Source: Cycas panzhihuaensis (lineage: Eukaryota > Cycadophyta). Taken from it: a stretch of 64,000 nt of DNA. Positions 38,984 to 50,834 of the stretch are shown piece by piece (the first letter of the stretch is position 1; each line of letters begins with the position of its first letter). The DNA is taken from NCBI GenBank assembly GCA_023213395.1, contig CM041465.1:17980001-18044000 (forward strand). The letters run 5' to 3'. The notes beneath the pieces were generated by a model that worked only from the letters and a program-made list of their open reading frames with translations, did not search any database and was not told where the DNA came from. Position numbers and translations under genes: made by a program.

Positions 38984-39810
38984 ATGCCTAGCGATAGATC
39001 TAGTGGTGATGGCTTTGCTAACCAAGGCACTTACCCACCCTCTCCAAGTCTAGCCTTGGTCTCCAAACTCTAGAAATAGATAGGTTCTTCACCTTAGCCA
39101 GCCACCTCATACACTTGATAGCTAGTGGCATTCCTCATCCAATATGAGTAGGCTAAAGGCATGTGCATGGTGGTAACTTTAGAGGTCCTAACCGTTCCTC
39201 TTGCAAGGCTGGAGATAGGGTGGTTGATTCAAGTGATTATCTTTTTTAATGTGAGAAAAATGAGTATTAAATATGATCTTACTTAAGTAACAAATGATTT
39301 ATTTTAAGATCAAGAAATAAAAGAACTTTAATAAGTAAGACTAAATACTCTTTCAAATGGAAAGGATAAACAATGCTTTTGAATCGATTTACTATGAGAA
39401 AATGAAGTAAAAGAACAAAATATTTCTTCTTAATAAAGCAATATCAATGCAAATATACAAACCATTATCTTTTAACTAAATGATTTAAATAACTTATTTG
39501 GAAGGAATGTAACTTTATATATATATATATATATATTCCTTCAAATGCATGCCTTAATGAAAAATAACTGAATAATGAAAGAATATAGAAACTAAGAAAT
39601 AAGGTGAAGATATTTCTTATGCAAATTATTATCTTTCAAGTTGAAGAAGCTCTTTGAAAAGTAAATTAAACAACTTTCAATGAAACTATATACACCTTCT
39701 CTAGAGGATTCAATGAATCAATAAGGAGCTCCAAACAAATGAATCAAAGAGATGAACTTTCAATACTCAAATACCCTTTCAATAAGATAACAAACAAAAT
39801 TTTTGAAATG
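38984..39810. other. Unassigned DNA between copia B and G3
   Basis: The left part (to about 39240) has a base composition unlike the AT-rich right part and may be the rest of the copia A 5' LTR. An (AT)n run lies at 39516-39534. From 39240 on the DNA is AT-rich without recognisable coding content on either strand. Confidence 0.5.
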
Positions 39811-39815
39811 AAGAC
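39811..39815. repeat. Target site duplication AAGAC, left of G3
   Basis: Identical to 50835-50839 on the other side of the element, so the outer ends of both LTRs are exact. Confidence 0.9.
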
Positions 39816-42319
39816 TGTTTCCCGGCTTCCGGGAATGGATACGGAATCACCGACTCAGGTAAGTGCAGGTATGTCTCTAGCATTATCATCACTTTTATTC
39901 TTGATTATGCCTTACATATACGCATGCGTATGACTTTGTGGGCGGTCGTCCCACACCTATGTTTAGCCTATGACGACTATAGCGAGGGCACACTCTTAGA
40001 GAGTGTGGCACCACATGACCGTGACATATTACTTCCCGCATCTACCCTCCTCTCTCCTGGATCCACCGGGTTTGCGCCACCTCCACCCGTGTGAAGTCTC
40101 ATCGTCGCTTGGTTAGCTTGCCACCTCATTTTGGGGCCCTATTTCTGCTCCCGTGGGCCCGTTTCTTGGCTTGTTTGCTCCCGGGTGGGTGTTTTAGTTG
40201 TCCTTTTGCTTTCGCGTTTGCCCCACTGGACCGGTTGGTGGGCCCCATTTGTGTCTCCAGTGCGCATCACGAATTTTCATCATTGGAATTTCAGCATCAC
40301 GGAATTTTCGTGGTACCACGGAATATCCAGATCGCTAAAGTTTCAATGCGACTCTGCTTGTTTTTAAAATCCGTGGCAAGATTTATTGCGAACCGCCACG
40401 TGGTTCGCGCTTTTCTCCTCCAGTGCGCCCTATTCGCGTACTTTAGGGTTTTGCTTTAGTACTTAAAGATCTTTTGCCTGTTTTCAAGGATCTTTTGGAC
40501 TCACTTTTGGATTTACTCTCAAGAGGAACACTCTCCGCTCTCTGCTTCTCTTCATTGCTGACTGCACTCTTCATAGCCGACTCTCCTTTGGCTTGGCCGA
40601 GACATTCTCTCGCCCTCAGCGCCTTGGAGAGGGCTCCTTTGAAGCTTTCCAAGTGCTTTCTACCAGCATCCACGAGTTCCCGTTTGTGTGTTTCCTGCTC
40701 CACCTCCATAGCAGGCCCCTAGCCTCGCTTCTATTCCAGATCTGGTCATTTGTTCGGCCCTTCTTCTTCTTTGGTGGGGCAAATCCTTTGCCTCCCTTTC
40801 AGTACTCTTCACTTTGTTTTGTTTTGGTGATATTTACACTTGACTTATTTGTTCTCATTTGTTGCTTGAGAGTTAGTTTTCCTCCCTCTTGAGGACTGGC
40901 ATACCACTCTCCCTCCGCTTCTTACTGCGTTCTTTGTCAAGGCGGCCAGAGAGGGGTTGCATAGGCTTTGGAGAGGAGCTGGGTGGATTCCGCACCACCT
41001 GCCACGCTCCCTAAGCGGCTCAAAGCCCTCCGAAGCCTCCCTCTCGCCCCGTGCTACTCTTGGCTTGCAAACAAGGGTTCGAAGGCTCCCCTTGGTTGCC
41101 CAAACCAGCGCTGTCACAAGTTGCAGCGTTGATTTGGGACCCTTTATTCAGGTTTGGGTGCCATCCATAGGCCCCAACCGCGGGTTCTTGCTCCACCTTT
41201 GCTCCCGGTTGCGGTTTGCTCCCGTAGCATCCGGTTCCCCGTGGGTGTCTTTGGGTCTTTCTTGCCCCTTCTTGCGCGTTTTCCGGCCTTGAGTCTTGAC
41301 TTTCTCCTCACGCCCGTGGCTCTTGGGAGAGGTTTGGGCACCATTGCGGGAGGTAGGCCACCCGAGGCTTACCTTGTTGTTTCCTTTCATTTGGATCGTT
41401 CTTCGTTGGTATTTTCCTTATTGGACTAACACCGATGCATGTACATTTAGACTCTCGCTTATGTTGCTAGACATATATTGCTAGATCTTTGTGTTGCATA
41501 TAGGTGTTCTCCCTGCAAGAGGGAGACCTTTGTTGCTTACAGTACTCGGACGCCATGGAGAACGCGTTGCGTTGCCCCTTCCACCAGAAGCGTCCCTTGC
41601 ATGTGTCATATTTTATGCTATCTCATTTGCTAGTTAGCGTTTCTTTCCTTCCTTCTATCGCATTTACTTTTCCCGGGAAGGTAAGGAAGCCCCTTTCGCT
41701 TGCCGCCACATTTCACATCCCAGATGCGTGAGTGGTTGGGTGCTCCTCTGAAGGTCGCGCCATCTCCCACGCCTTGCCCGGTGCACGCCTCCGTTCCTCT
41801 TCGCTACCCGGTCTTTTTCCTTCTTTTATTCTTTTCCTAGTAATTAGAACATCGAAAGATTAAAAGGGAAAATTGCCATTTGTATTGGTTTGCGATTTGT
41901 TTGCCTTGTTGCATGTACTTTTGTTATTCATAGGAAAGGTTGTAGGAGTCTTCTTCTCTCTTACCCTTCCTCCCTCTTCCTTAACTGCAGCGCCTTGCTT
42001 CCCTTGATCGCTCGTATACCGGTTAGATTGCATAGGATTGTTCTTGGCCTATCCTTATTAGGTTCTTTCTCTCTCCTTCCGCCACCCAAGGGTGGAGGGG
42101 CCTACTCCCAGTCAACCCGGGTTCGTCCCCACGTATCTCGCCCTTCGCTCAAGGCGGTGAAGGGTCACCCAAGAGTAGCCATACTCCATTGCAGATCCCG
42201 AACTCGCTCCGGCGCAGGCGCCTGCGTGGTAGTTGCTTGCCTTGTAGGTTCTACTTCCCACCGCTTTCGTCACCATCTCTCCCCACGCCTATCGGGCGGT
42301 TATCCCAGCAACGCATCCA
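39816..42319 (+). repeat. 5' LTR of G3
   Basis: 2504 bp, TGTTTCCCGG...GCATCCA. It is very similar to 48294-50834. Differences are concentrated in C/G-rich clusters and are mostly small indels, while AT-rich stretches such as 41811-41873 are identical. The ORF spanning 41890-42768 crosses the LTR/leader boundary and is not a gene. Confidence 0.93.
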
Positions 42320-42338
42320 TCGACCATACTGGGACCGC
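42320..42338 (+). other. Primer binding site of G3 (tRNA-Arg-like)
   Basis: Right after the LTR: TCGACCATACTGGGACCGC. It matches G1 (TGGCGACCATAGTG) except that the first TGG is not seen, possibly a local deletion or sequence error. It is read as a decayed or mis-sequenced Arg-type site. Confidence 0.45.
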
Positions 42339-42481
42339 CAAGAAGGGAGCTAGTCTCGCTCTCTTGGGTTTCGCTACTCTGTGTGATCCTTTCTATACCG
42401 TCTTGACCTCCACGTTGGGCGCCCCAACGCGCGTGTTATACCATTCCTTCTCTTTCCTCGACATCGCTTGGTCAACCTTGC

Positions 42482-44620
42482 ATGCGCCTGCTTTCTCTCG
42501 TCGTTTGCGGTCTACCCCTTTGTTAGAAGACCCCGAGTACCTTCTTGCCTCGTCGGATCCCGTCCGACTATGGAAGGGTACTCTTCCGATTGACCTACCA
42601 CGCCTTGCTATGGAAACCCAAGCTCTTCCTTACATCATTCCCGAGTCCACCCAAGAGGGTGACGACTCCTTTACTACCCGATCGATCAACACCTTTCTTG
42701 TGCTCCCCATCCTTCTACCCACGCCAGTAGAGGATCCGTTCCTCCCGAGGATTGCCCACGCGGGGTGATTTTATGAGGAACCTTGGATGGACATGCCTTG
42801 TTCGAGGTCCCGATCACCTCTTATGGGTATGTGGGGACTCCTCCTGTTGACGTGCTTGAGGCTCTTGACGGATGCGTGCGCAAGATGCTCTCAACCACGT
42901 CCCGAATGGCTTGAGGGTGTCCTGCGCAGGGGAGCCTCTTCCTCCTCTGCTCTTCCCCCTCATGCTTCATCCTCGTCCGCCTTTCCTGTGACAACAAACC
43001 CTTTCGTGCCTACGCGTACGCCCCATTCGTTTCCTGCAGTGGGGGCACATGTGGCACCTTCCATCCCTTATCAAGGCCCTAATGCCTTAGGGCCTTCTCA
43101 CGGTGTGTCTGTCCCTCAACTGGGGGTTAGCATACCCGTTCCCGATCCAACTAATGTGCCGTCCCCCAATCGGCACATGTCGCCTCCTAAGAGGCCTAGT
43201 CGCCTGCTAGCCTTCCAGCGCCACAACAAAGGGATTCGTTCCCACGCATCCTCCAACCCAGCGCGTTGGTGCTTCTTTCTACGTTCCCCCAGGGTATACT
43301 TCTCAACCTTGGGGGCAGGGTAGGGGAAGTTGTCTTCCTGTTTATGGGGTGGATCCGCTACACCCATACGGAATGGCCCCACCTACGGGTGGCCCGTATG
43401 GGCAGAACCCGGTTCCGCATCCCTCTTGTCCGCCATCCAATGCAGTTCCATCTGTTGTGCCTTCGCAAGGGAATCCGGCTCCCTTCCAAGACGCCCTTTT
43501 CCACGCCTCTTGTCAGCAAGGGGTGGTTCCTCAAGGAGGGATGGGTGTCCTACCCCTATCCGCTCCTTGCGCGCCACCTACTTCGACGTTCGTTGATCCT
43601 ACGGTTCAGGCAAGGGCGCGCCCCTTCGTGGACTTTAGGTCAACCCCTCTCTCGGTTGAGGCGTTGCGAACCAACTTGCCGCCTCATCCTCCTGAAGTTC
43701 CTAGATTCGATGGGACTTCGTCACAAGACCCGGCGGAGCATGTCCGTAGTTTCTCTATGGCATGCATCGATTACTGGGCTTACGACCATATTTTGATGAA
43801 ACTCTTTCCTCGATCCTTGCGGTGACGCTCTTAAATGGTTTTATCGTCTCCCTGCCCACTCAGTCTATTCATTCCAGCAATTGGTGGACGAGTTCATCAA
43901 TTACTTTGATGTAGCTCGCCCATTCGAGAGCGGGATGAAATCCCTTCTCTCACTCAAACAAGGTCACGATGAGATGAATCGTGACTTTGCGGCAATTCCA
44001 CGATCCGCTTCACTCCACCAAGGCGACTTTGCCCGAGGAGTCAAGCGGGACTGTTGTCAATGCACTTCGTCCTGAAGTCCACGTGGAAGTCCTCAAGATG
44101 GGGGCGACCACGTGTGATTCCGCGATCGCCAAGTGCTTGGCGTTGGAGGCTATTGAGATCCAAGCTGGTCTCAAGAAACCTCTTAAGCCCTCACAACGCC
44201 GTGAGGCACCACCCCCTACCAAAGACGCTAAACCTTCTTAGCCGACGCAGTCTTCCTCTCATCCTACCGAGAGGACCTTAGATCCCCTCACATCAGCTAT
44301 ACGCTCATTCGAGCGTACGATGAAGGAGCTCAAGCTTCAAGGTCCTTCGTCTCCTACTTCAAACAAACAAGTCCAACAAACTACCCAAGCTCCTCTTCCC
44401 AGGAATGGGAACGCCCAGTCCTCCCAAGCGAGAAGGTCCGACCCTCCGCTTGAGAAGAAGTGGTGTTCCATTCATGGGGATTGCTTCCATGACGATTCAC
44501 GTTGTAGACCGCAGGATCCAAAGGATCCCCCTCGACGTGATTCCTCTCCCAAACGGGCCTCAAGGCCTAATCTGAACCAACTTTGTTCACAAGGATCCGT
44601 TCCCTAAACATGGGGAACGT
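42482..44620 (+). pseudogene. Gag polyprotein of G3, frameshifted
   Basis: The ATG at 42482 corresponds to G1's ATG and follows a leader of 162 bases. Frames then shift repeatedly. Recognisable are the G1-like Ser/Pro-rich part near 42.9-43.2 kb, QARARPFVDFRSTPLSVEAL near 43605, PRFDGTSSQDPAEHVRSFSM near 43700-43760 and LMKLFPRSL near 43795. HVEVLKMGATTCDSAIAKCL comes near 44080. The CHHC nucleocapsid knuckle is intact at 44464-44505 (CSIHGDCFHDDSRC). Stop codons from C-to-T change are rare; the breaks are mostly 1-2 base indels in CG-rich places, some of which may be sequence errors. Confidence 0.88.
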
Positions 44621-46280
44621 GATCGCAACCCCAAACCAAGAACAACCGAATCGAGGAAGATCACGATCCCCGCCCTTCCGCGACAAGGGAAGGGCGCCTA
44701 ACTCTTCTTCCTCTTCTCTCTCCTCCAGCAGTACTCGGTCGCCTTCACGACCCGGAATAGGGGAAGAAGGTGATTCGGTTGCTTGAAGCAACTCAGGCTT
44801 TCGCCCTTACGCGATCTCAAACCGCTAAGGAAGCGGCGGGGCTGGGTTCTTCCATTCCTTCCGATCCCCTTGAGACCCTTCCTCCCGAAATCCCTCTTTC
44901 CCCAGGCTATTCACTGGCGGGTCGTTACAATTTCGAAGGGCACTTACCCAACCCAGGGAAGGTAAACCCTTCTTCGTCGTGGACGAGCTCCATACGGCCA
45001 TTGCGGGAATGTCCTTGATGGACGTTCGAGGAGTTGTCCCAGCAACGCCCTCCTCTTGGAAGCTTTAGGATCGGAGATGTGCTGTCACGCTTTGGGTGTC
45101 GCCCAAGGTGGCGGACCCACTATTTCCTTCGATCCTAAGGATCTTCCTCCCGCCGATGAACGGGAACGTCAGTGGAACTTCCCATTCACCATCACGATCG
45201 ATACGCCTGATTGTACCCTTCAAAGAACTATTGTTGACAACCCGGCTCTTCATCAATGCCATGCCCTTGCGTGTTATGCAAGAGCTTGGTATCTCCGCCA
45301 TATGGAACCTGCCTGGCGATGCCAAGGGTATGATGGCGAGAAGACCCTCTCGGATCCGTCATGATTCCGCCACCCTTGGGGCAAACTGTTCTGCCGATGT
45401 TGTAGTCCTCGGCGTTGGCGTGGATTACAACCTCCTTCTAGTCGCCCATGGCTCGACCAAATGGGAGCCGTGTGTTCGACCCTTTGGGGATGGCTTAAAT
45501 TGGCCCATGACGGACGAATGAGAGTGGTTCCCGTGAACGCCTTTTGCCAAACAAACTCGTTATGCCAATTCGGAAACCAAGGTTCACCCACTCACGCCTC
45601 ATTGTTCAATTGGTATACCCAATCAGCTGGAAGAAGATCCCACATCTTCCCTTCCTAGTCTCGCACGCTTTGCCCCTATTGGCGTCGGAGTTATGGGTAC
45701 CTTGCTTCGTTCAGCGATGATGAATCGCTTGACGGAGACGAGGGTTGTCTCCACCCCATTTCTTTCCTTCGCGCCAATGGGTCGACTGCCTCGCCTAGAC
45801 CCTCGTTTGGAACCTCTCTCATTGGTGAGACTAGCCCCTCGTGCGTGTCACACACCATCGCTCGTGCTGACCCGCCTGGCCGTTCTTCTTTTTCATTACC
45901 CCCCGCAGGTGATGGTTTTGAGGAATTACCTTTTGCTCCTCTCGAGGAGCCTCTTTCTGGTTTTCCTTCGGATTTCCATGAAGGAGTTGAGCGATCCGAT
46001 GATCACCCTACCGTTGCTCCTTTCCCTTCTAGCGCTTCTTCTACTCGAAATAAGGTCATCCATGGAATGGACTATTTCGAGGATGATGAAGCCCTGCTGG
46101 AGCACCCCACGGCCTTGCACCTAATCGCTCTGGTCACCACCGGCTCGGTCACCGGAAGATCCTTGCGATCGGATCCACGCTCGCCGATCCGATCCCCTCT
46201 CGCCGATCCGATCCCCTCTCCTATTCCTCCTCCTCCCGTTGATCTTGCCCCTCTTCACTTTGAAGAGGGCAATGCCATGT
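44621..46280 (+). pseudogene. Protease and linkers of G3 polyprotein, frameshifted
   Basis: Upstream of the protease the phrase DLPPADERERQWNFPFTITI is near 45133-45200. The active-site region is at about 45225-45265, reading TIVDN and then shifting frame within CCCGG, so the conserved Gly-Ser-Ser part is out of frame. The linker, open at 45845-46420, contains DYFEDDEALLEHP near 46070 and VLAPGKVIRVG near 46300, both shared with G1. A direct repeat GATCCGATCCCCTCTC occurs twice near 46187-46220. Confidence 0.82.
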
Positions 46281-46721
46281 GCATGGGGGGAATTCAAGAC
46301 GTAGTCTTGGCCCCGGGCAAGGTCATTAGGGTTGGGCGAATGCTCCTGATGAGATTAGGGAATATTCCCTTCTGTTCCAGGAATTTCGAGACATTTTCGC
46401 GTGGGATTATGCTGACATGAAGGGAATCGACTCCTCAATTGTCACTCATAACCTCACCACCCTTCCTGGCGCCCACCCTGTGCGCCAGAAGCAGCGTCCC
46501 CTTCACCCGAAGCTTTCTGCCACCGTCAAGATGGAGGTAGAAAAGCTTCTGGATGCTGAGCTCGAATATCTCCATGACCGTTTGACCAAATTCCAACCCC
46601 GGTGGGTCCTTTCGTCATTATCGAATCTCTCGATAATGGTGCCTATAGGATAGCCACCCTGGAGGGGCTCAAATTTGAGAAAGCCGTTAATGGGATGTTC
46701 CTTAAGAAGTTTTACGCTTGA
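46281..46721 (+). pseudogene. G3 RT start fused to integrase end by deletion
   Basis: The frame reads the pre-RT segment (MKGIDSSIVTHNLTTLPGA at 46417), then VEKLLDAEL at about 46540-46562, and then directly EYLHDRLTKFQPRWV. In G1, EYLHD belongs to the integrase C-terminus, about 2.35 kb further on (2641-2820 against 5168). The RT core, RNase H and most of integrase are gone. The tail ends FLKKFYA and TGA at 46719-46721 after one frameshift near 46610. G3 therefore cannot transpose alone. Confidence 0.92.
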
Positions 46722-47492
46722 CCCTTCGGCGATCCCCTCGCCCTGCTCCGAAACGAGCCTAAACTACCATCTTAGGTTGTCCCCATTCTTCCCAGCCGCG
46801 TGTAGAATGGCTATTTAAGGTGGACCCCGCTTTGTCTCTCTGGTTCCGTCCGCGGAACCCGCGTTCCCGTATCCTCTCGGGAACCTTGGTCCTCTCGCTT
46901 GGGCATCTCCCAACCGGGAGGACGCTTAGGGGCATTGTTGCCCCTCTTTCTGTCTGGCGTTTCCTTCGCATATCCTTATGCTCTCCTGCAGACATGTATG
47001 CCGCCTCGCCTTCCTAACCTCACACCTCCATGTCATCCAGCTCACGGTGTGTGTGTGCCTCATAGGTGTGTGGTTATACATGGAAGGAAACGTGTGCATC
47101 ATACAATAAAATGTTCATAACATGAATCACCTACTACACAACATAACACTCACAACGCACGATAAATATACATATCATCCACACATCATGCACAGCATCT
47201 CATATCCGAATGGGGTTCCAATCACCCCATGCATATATACATATCAAAGTCATGTCATCATACATCCTGGGAAGCCGGTGTCCTTGCAGGGGGGGTACAA
47301 TCATATGGTCCTATATATGACCCCCTGGAGGCCCGTGCTTTCCTCTGCCAAACTATCCATGCATGTCCTACTGCTGTGGCCCCGCTCCTGGGCGCCTCAT
47401 TGCTAGGTCCTCCTACCCTTGATGGCCACCTGTTGTCTGTTTACTAAGTGTTGCCTTCATCACTGATCATCTGCTTGGATTTTGTGTCACCT
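46722..47492 (+). other. G3 spacer between integrase and aRNH
   Basis: It is homologous up to about 47250 with the post-integrase segments of G1 and G2 (shared block CCAATCACCCCATG near 47218). The rest, 47250-47492, has no known match. There is no trace of the PMD-like antisense ORF found in G2. Confidence 0.65.
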
Positions 47493-47905
47493 ATGTCTGT
47501 CTACATCTTTACCGACGGCGGAAGCCGTGGTAACCCTGGACTTCACCGCAAGGTGGATTCTCCGCACCCTTCCGGTTATGATCTCCTCCGCCTGGGATCT
47601 TCCTCCTGAGGCTACCAACAATGAAGCCGAGTATACAACGCCATCAAGCCCTTACCGATGCCCTTCGTTTCCATCACGGACCCATTGTTTTGCTCTGCGA
47701 CTCTCAAGTTGTGGTGTCTCATCTCACCCAGTCTCACCGTGCGATGCCCTCACTTGAGGACTCTTGCTTCTGCCGCCAGATCCCTCCTGGCCCGTTTCTC
47801 TTCTGTTGATATCCAGCATATCCCTCGAGCTCTCAACGCTGAGGCAGATAGCCTTGTTCGCCTCATCCTTGAGCGCCGCCTGTCTCGCCTCACCGACCGT
47901 CCCCG
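47493..47905 (+). pseudogene. Archaeal-type RNase H (aRNH) of G3, stand-alone ORF, frameshifted
   Basis: ATG at 47493 starts MSVYIFTDGGSRGNPG, the first catalytic Asp block of archaeal-type RNase H. Further blocks, in changing frames, are ATNNEAEY near 47611-47635 (catalytic Glu), ALTDALRFHHGPIVLLCDSQ near 47650-47705 (third Asp) and HIPRALNAEADSLVRLILER near 47817-47875. All catalytic positions are present; two or three indels break the frame. The usual Tat location is between RNase H and integrase. Here it is 770 bp after the integrase stop, with its own ATG, as in G2. Confidence 0.88.
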
Positions 47906-48293
47906 AGTCTTGCTTGGCCTTCCGCCGCCCAAGCCTCGTGCCGTTGGTCGCCCGCTGGCGATCTGCCGCACCTCAAATCGGGTTGCTAACGAGGTAAAAC
48001 TATGGTACCCACCATTTGTTCCCCATGTGGTCCTGCATGCTCCTTTGCATTCATTGTGGTGGGGGCAGCCCCCTCGCCTGTCTCTTTCTCCCACGGTTTC
48101 GTGTGGCTCATGGCGGCCTATGTTGTCTCCACCGCTTTCGTCTCCACGCGTTCCGCCACGACACTCGCAGATACCCTTGCCTACTGATCTGATCTTGATT
48201 GATATATCTATATACACATGTGCTACTCACAGTTGTGTTGCCAGCATTCGCCATCGCATCAGGCTTCCGAGCGGCGAGGCTCACGCCATAAGA
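47906..48293 (+). other. G3 sequence between aRNH and 3' LTR
   Basis: An open frame continues from the aRNH into the LTR but shows no known domain. The bases before the LTR (GGCGAGGCTCACGCCATAAGA) align loosely with those before G2's 3' LTR. No clear polypurine tract is seen. Confidence 0.5.
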
Positions 48294-50834
48294 TGTTTCC
48301 GGCCCGGAATGGATACGAAATCACCGACCTCGGTAAGTGTGTATGTCTCTAGCATTATCATCACTTTTATTTACTGATTGTCTGCTTACATATCTGCATG
48401 CGTATGACTTTGTGGGCAGCCTGGTCATCGTCCACACCTATGTTTAGCCTATGACGACTATAGCAGGGGCACACTCTTAGCGAGTGTGGCACCCTGGTGA
48501 CCAGACATTACTTCGCATCCGCCTCCTCTCTCCTGGATCCACCGGGTTTGCGCCACCTCCACCCGTGTGAAGTCTCATCGTCGCTTGGTTAGCTTGCCAC
48601 CTCATTTTGGGGCCCTATTTACGCTCCGTGGGCCCGTTTCTTGGCTTGTTTGCTCCCGTGGGTGTTTTAGTTGTCCTTTAGCCTGTTCGGCCGTTTGCCC
48701 CCCTGGGAGGTTGGTGGGCCCCATTTGTGTCTCAGTGCGTCACTGCTGGAATTTTCGGATCTGCCGGAATTTCAGCATCACGGAATATCCGTGATCTGCT
48801 TAAAGTTCCAGACGACTGCCTCGCTTGTTTTTAAAATCTGTGGCAATTTCGCATTTATTGCGAAACTGCCACGTGGTTCGCGCCTTTTCTCCCTCCCAGC
48901 CGTGCCCTATTCACGTACTTTAGGGTTTTGCTTTAGTACTTAAAGATCTTTTGGCTCGTTTTCAAGGATCTTTTGGACTCACTTTTGGATTTACTCTCAA
49001 GAGGAACACTCTCCTGCTCTGCTCTCTTACATTGTTCTTCTGGACTGCACTCTTCATCTGCCTTGACTCTCCTTTGGCTTGGCTGAGACATTCTCTCAGC
49101 CCCTCAAGCGCCTTGGAGAGGGCTCCTTTGAAGCGGTTTCCAGCTGTTTTCTACCCAGGCAGTCCACGAGTTCCCCGTTTGCGGTGTTTCCTGCTCCACC
49201 TCCATAGCAGGCCCCTAGCACGCTCTATTCAGTCTGAACATTTGTTCCAGCCTTCTTCTTGTCTTTCTTTTGGGGTAAATCCTTTGCCTCCCTTTCCAGG
49301 TACTCTTCACTTTGTTTTTGTTTTTGGTGATATTTACACTTCAGCTTATTTGTTCTCATTTGTTGCTTGAGAGTTGGTTTTCCTCCCTCTTGAGGACTTT
49401 GTACCACTCTCCCTCTCGCTTCTTACTGCGTTTCTTCCAAGGCGGGCGTGAGGGGTTGCATAGGCTTTGGAGAGGAGCTGGGTGGATTCCGCACCACCTG
49501 CCACGCTCCCTAGCGGCTCAAAGCCCTCCAAAGCCTCCCTCTCGCCGTGTTACTCTTGGCTTGCAAACAAGGGTTCAAGGCTCCCTTGGTTGCCCAAACC
49601 ACTGGCCACAAGTTGCAAGACCGATTTGGGACCCTTTATTCAGTTTGGGTGCCATCCATAGGCCCCAACCGCAGTTCTTCTCCACCTTTGCTCCCAGGTT
49701 GCGGTTTGCTCCCCGTAGCATCCCGGTTCCCCGTGGGTGTCTTTGGGTCTTTCTTGCCCCTTCTTGCAGTCGTTTTCCAGCCTTGAGTCTTGACTTTCTC
49801 CTCGCTGCCCCGTGGCTCTTGGGGAGAGGTTTGGGCACCATTTGCGGGAGGTAGGCCACTCCGAGGCTTACCTTGTTGTTTCCTTTCATTTGGATCGTTC
49901 TTCGTTGGTATTTTCCTTATTGGACTAACACTGATGCATGTACATTTAGACTCTCGTTTATGTTGCTAGACATATATTGCTAGATCTTTGTGTTGCATAT
50001 AGGTGTTCTCCCCTCGAGAGGGAGACCTTTGTTGCTTACAAGTACTCGGGACGCGCGGAGAACGCGTTGCGTTGTCCCCTTCCACCCAGAAGTGGCGTCC
50101 CTTGCATGTGTCATATTTTATGCTATCTCATTTGCTAGTTAGCGTTTCTTTCCTTCCTTCTAGATCGCATTTACTTTTCCCGGGAAGGTAAGGAAGCCCC
50201 TTTCGCTTGCCGCTACATTTCACATCCCAGATGCTTGGAGTGGTTGGGTGCTCCTCCTGAAGGCTGCGCCATCTCCCACGCCTTGCCGGTGCACGCCTCC
50301 GCCTCTTCGCTACCCACAGTCTTTTTCCTTCTTTTATTCTTTTCCTAGTAATTAGAACATCGAAAGATTAAAAGGGAAAATTGCCTTTTTGTATTGGTTT
50401 GCGATTTGTTTGCCTTGTTGCATGTACTTTTGTTATTCGTAGGAAAGGTTGTAGGAGTCTTCTTCTCTCTTACCCTTCCTCCCTCTTCCTTAACCGCGCG
50501 AGCGCCTTGCTTCCCGCATCGCTCGTATACCCGGTTAGATTGCATAGGATTGTTCTTGGCCTATCCTTATTAGGTTCTTTCTCTCTCCCTTCTGGCCACC
50601 CAAGGGTGGGAGGGGCCTACTCCCAGTCAACCCGGGTTCGTCCTCGTATCTTCCCCTTCGCTCAAGGCGGTGAAGGGTCACCCAATAGTAGCCATACTCC
50701 ATTGCAGATCCCGAACTCGCTCCGGCATGGGGCGCCTGCGTGGTAGTTGCTTGCCTTGTAGGTTCCACTTCCCTCTGGTTTCGTCACCATCTCTCCCCGC
50801 GCTATCAGTCGGTTGTTATCCGTAAGCGCGTCCA
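48294..50834 (+). repeat. 3' LTR of G3
   Basis: 2541 bp, pairing with 39816-42319, starting TGTTTCCGGCCCGGAATGG and ending GCGTCCA. Confidence 0.93.

Larger units (their letters stand above)
39816..50834 (+). mobile_element. Ty3/gypsy LTR retrotransposon G3, same family as G1/G2, internally deleted
   Basis: Two LTRs of about 2.5 kb with TGTTTCC...ATCCA or GTCCA ends enclose gag, protease, the beginning of RT joined to the end of integrase, a non-coding part and an archaeal-type RNase H. The target duplication AAGAC is perfect (39811-39815 and 50835-50839). The sequence is far richer in CG than the surroundings and than G1 or G2, as expected of the youngest copy. It is 11.0 kb as it stands; about 2.35 kb of pol is missing relative to G1. 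Confidence 0.95.

Noticed and set aside
41890-42768. A 292-codon plus-strand ORF
   Set aside because: It starts inside the 5' LTR of G3, crosses the primer site and ends in the gag region in a different frame from gag; it has no known domain.
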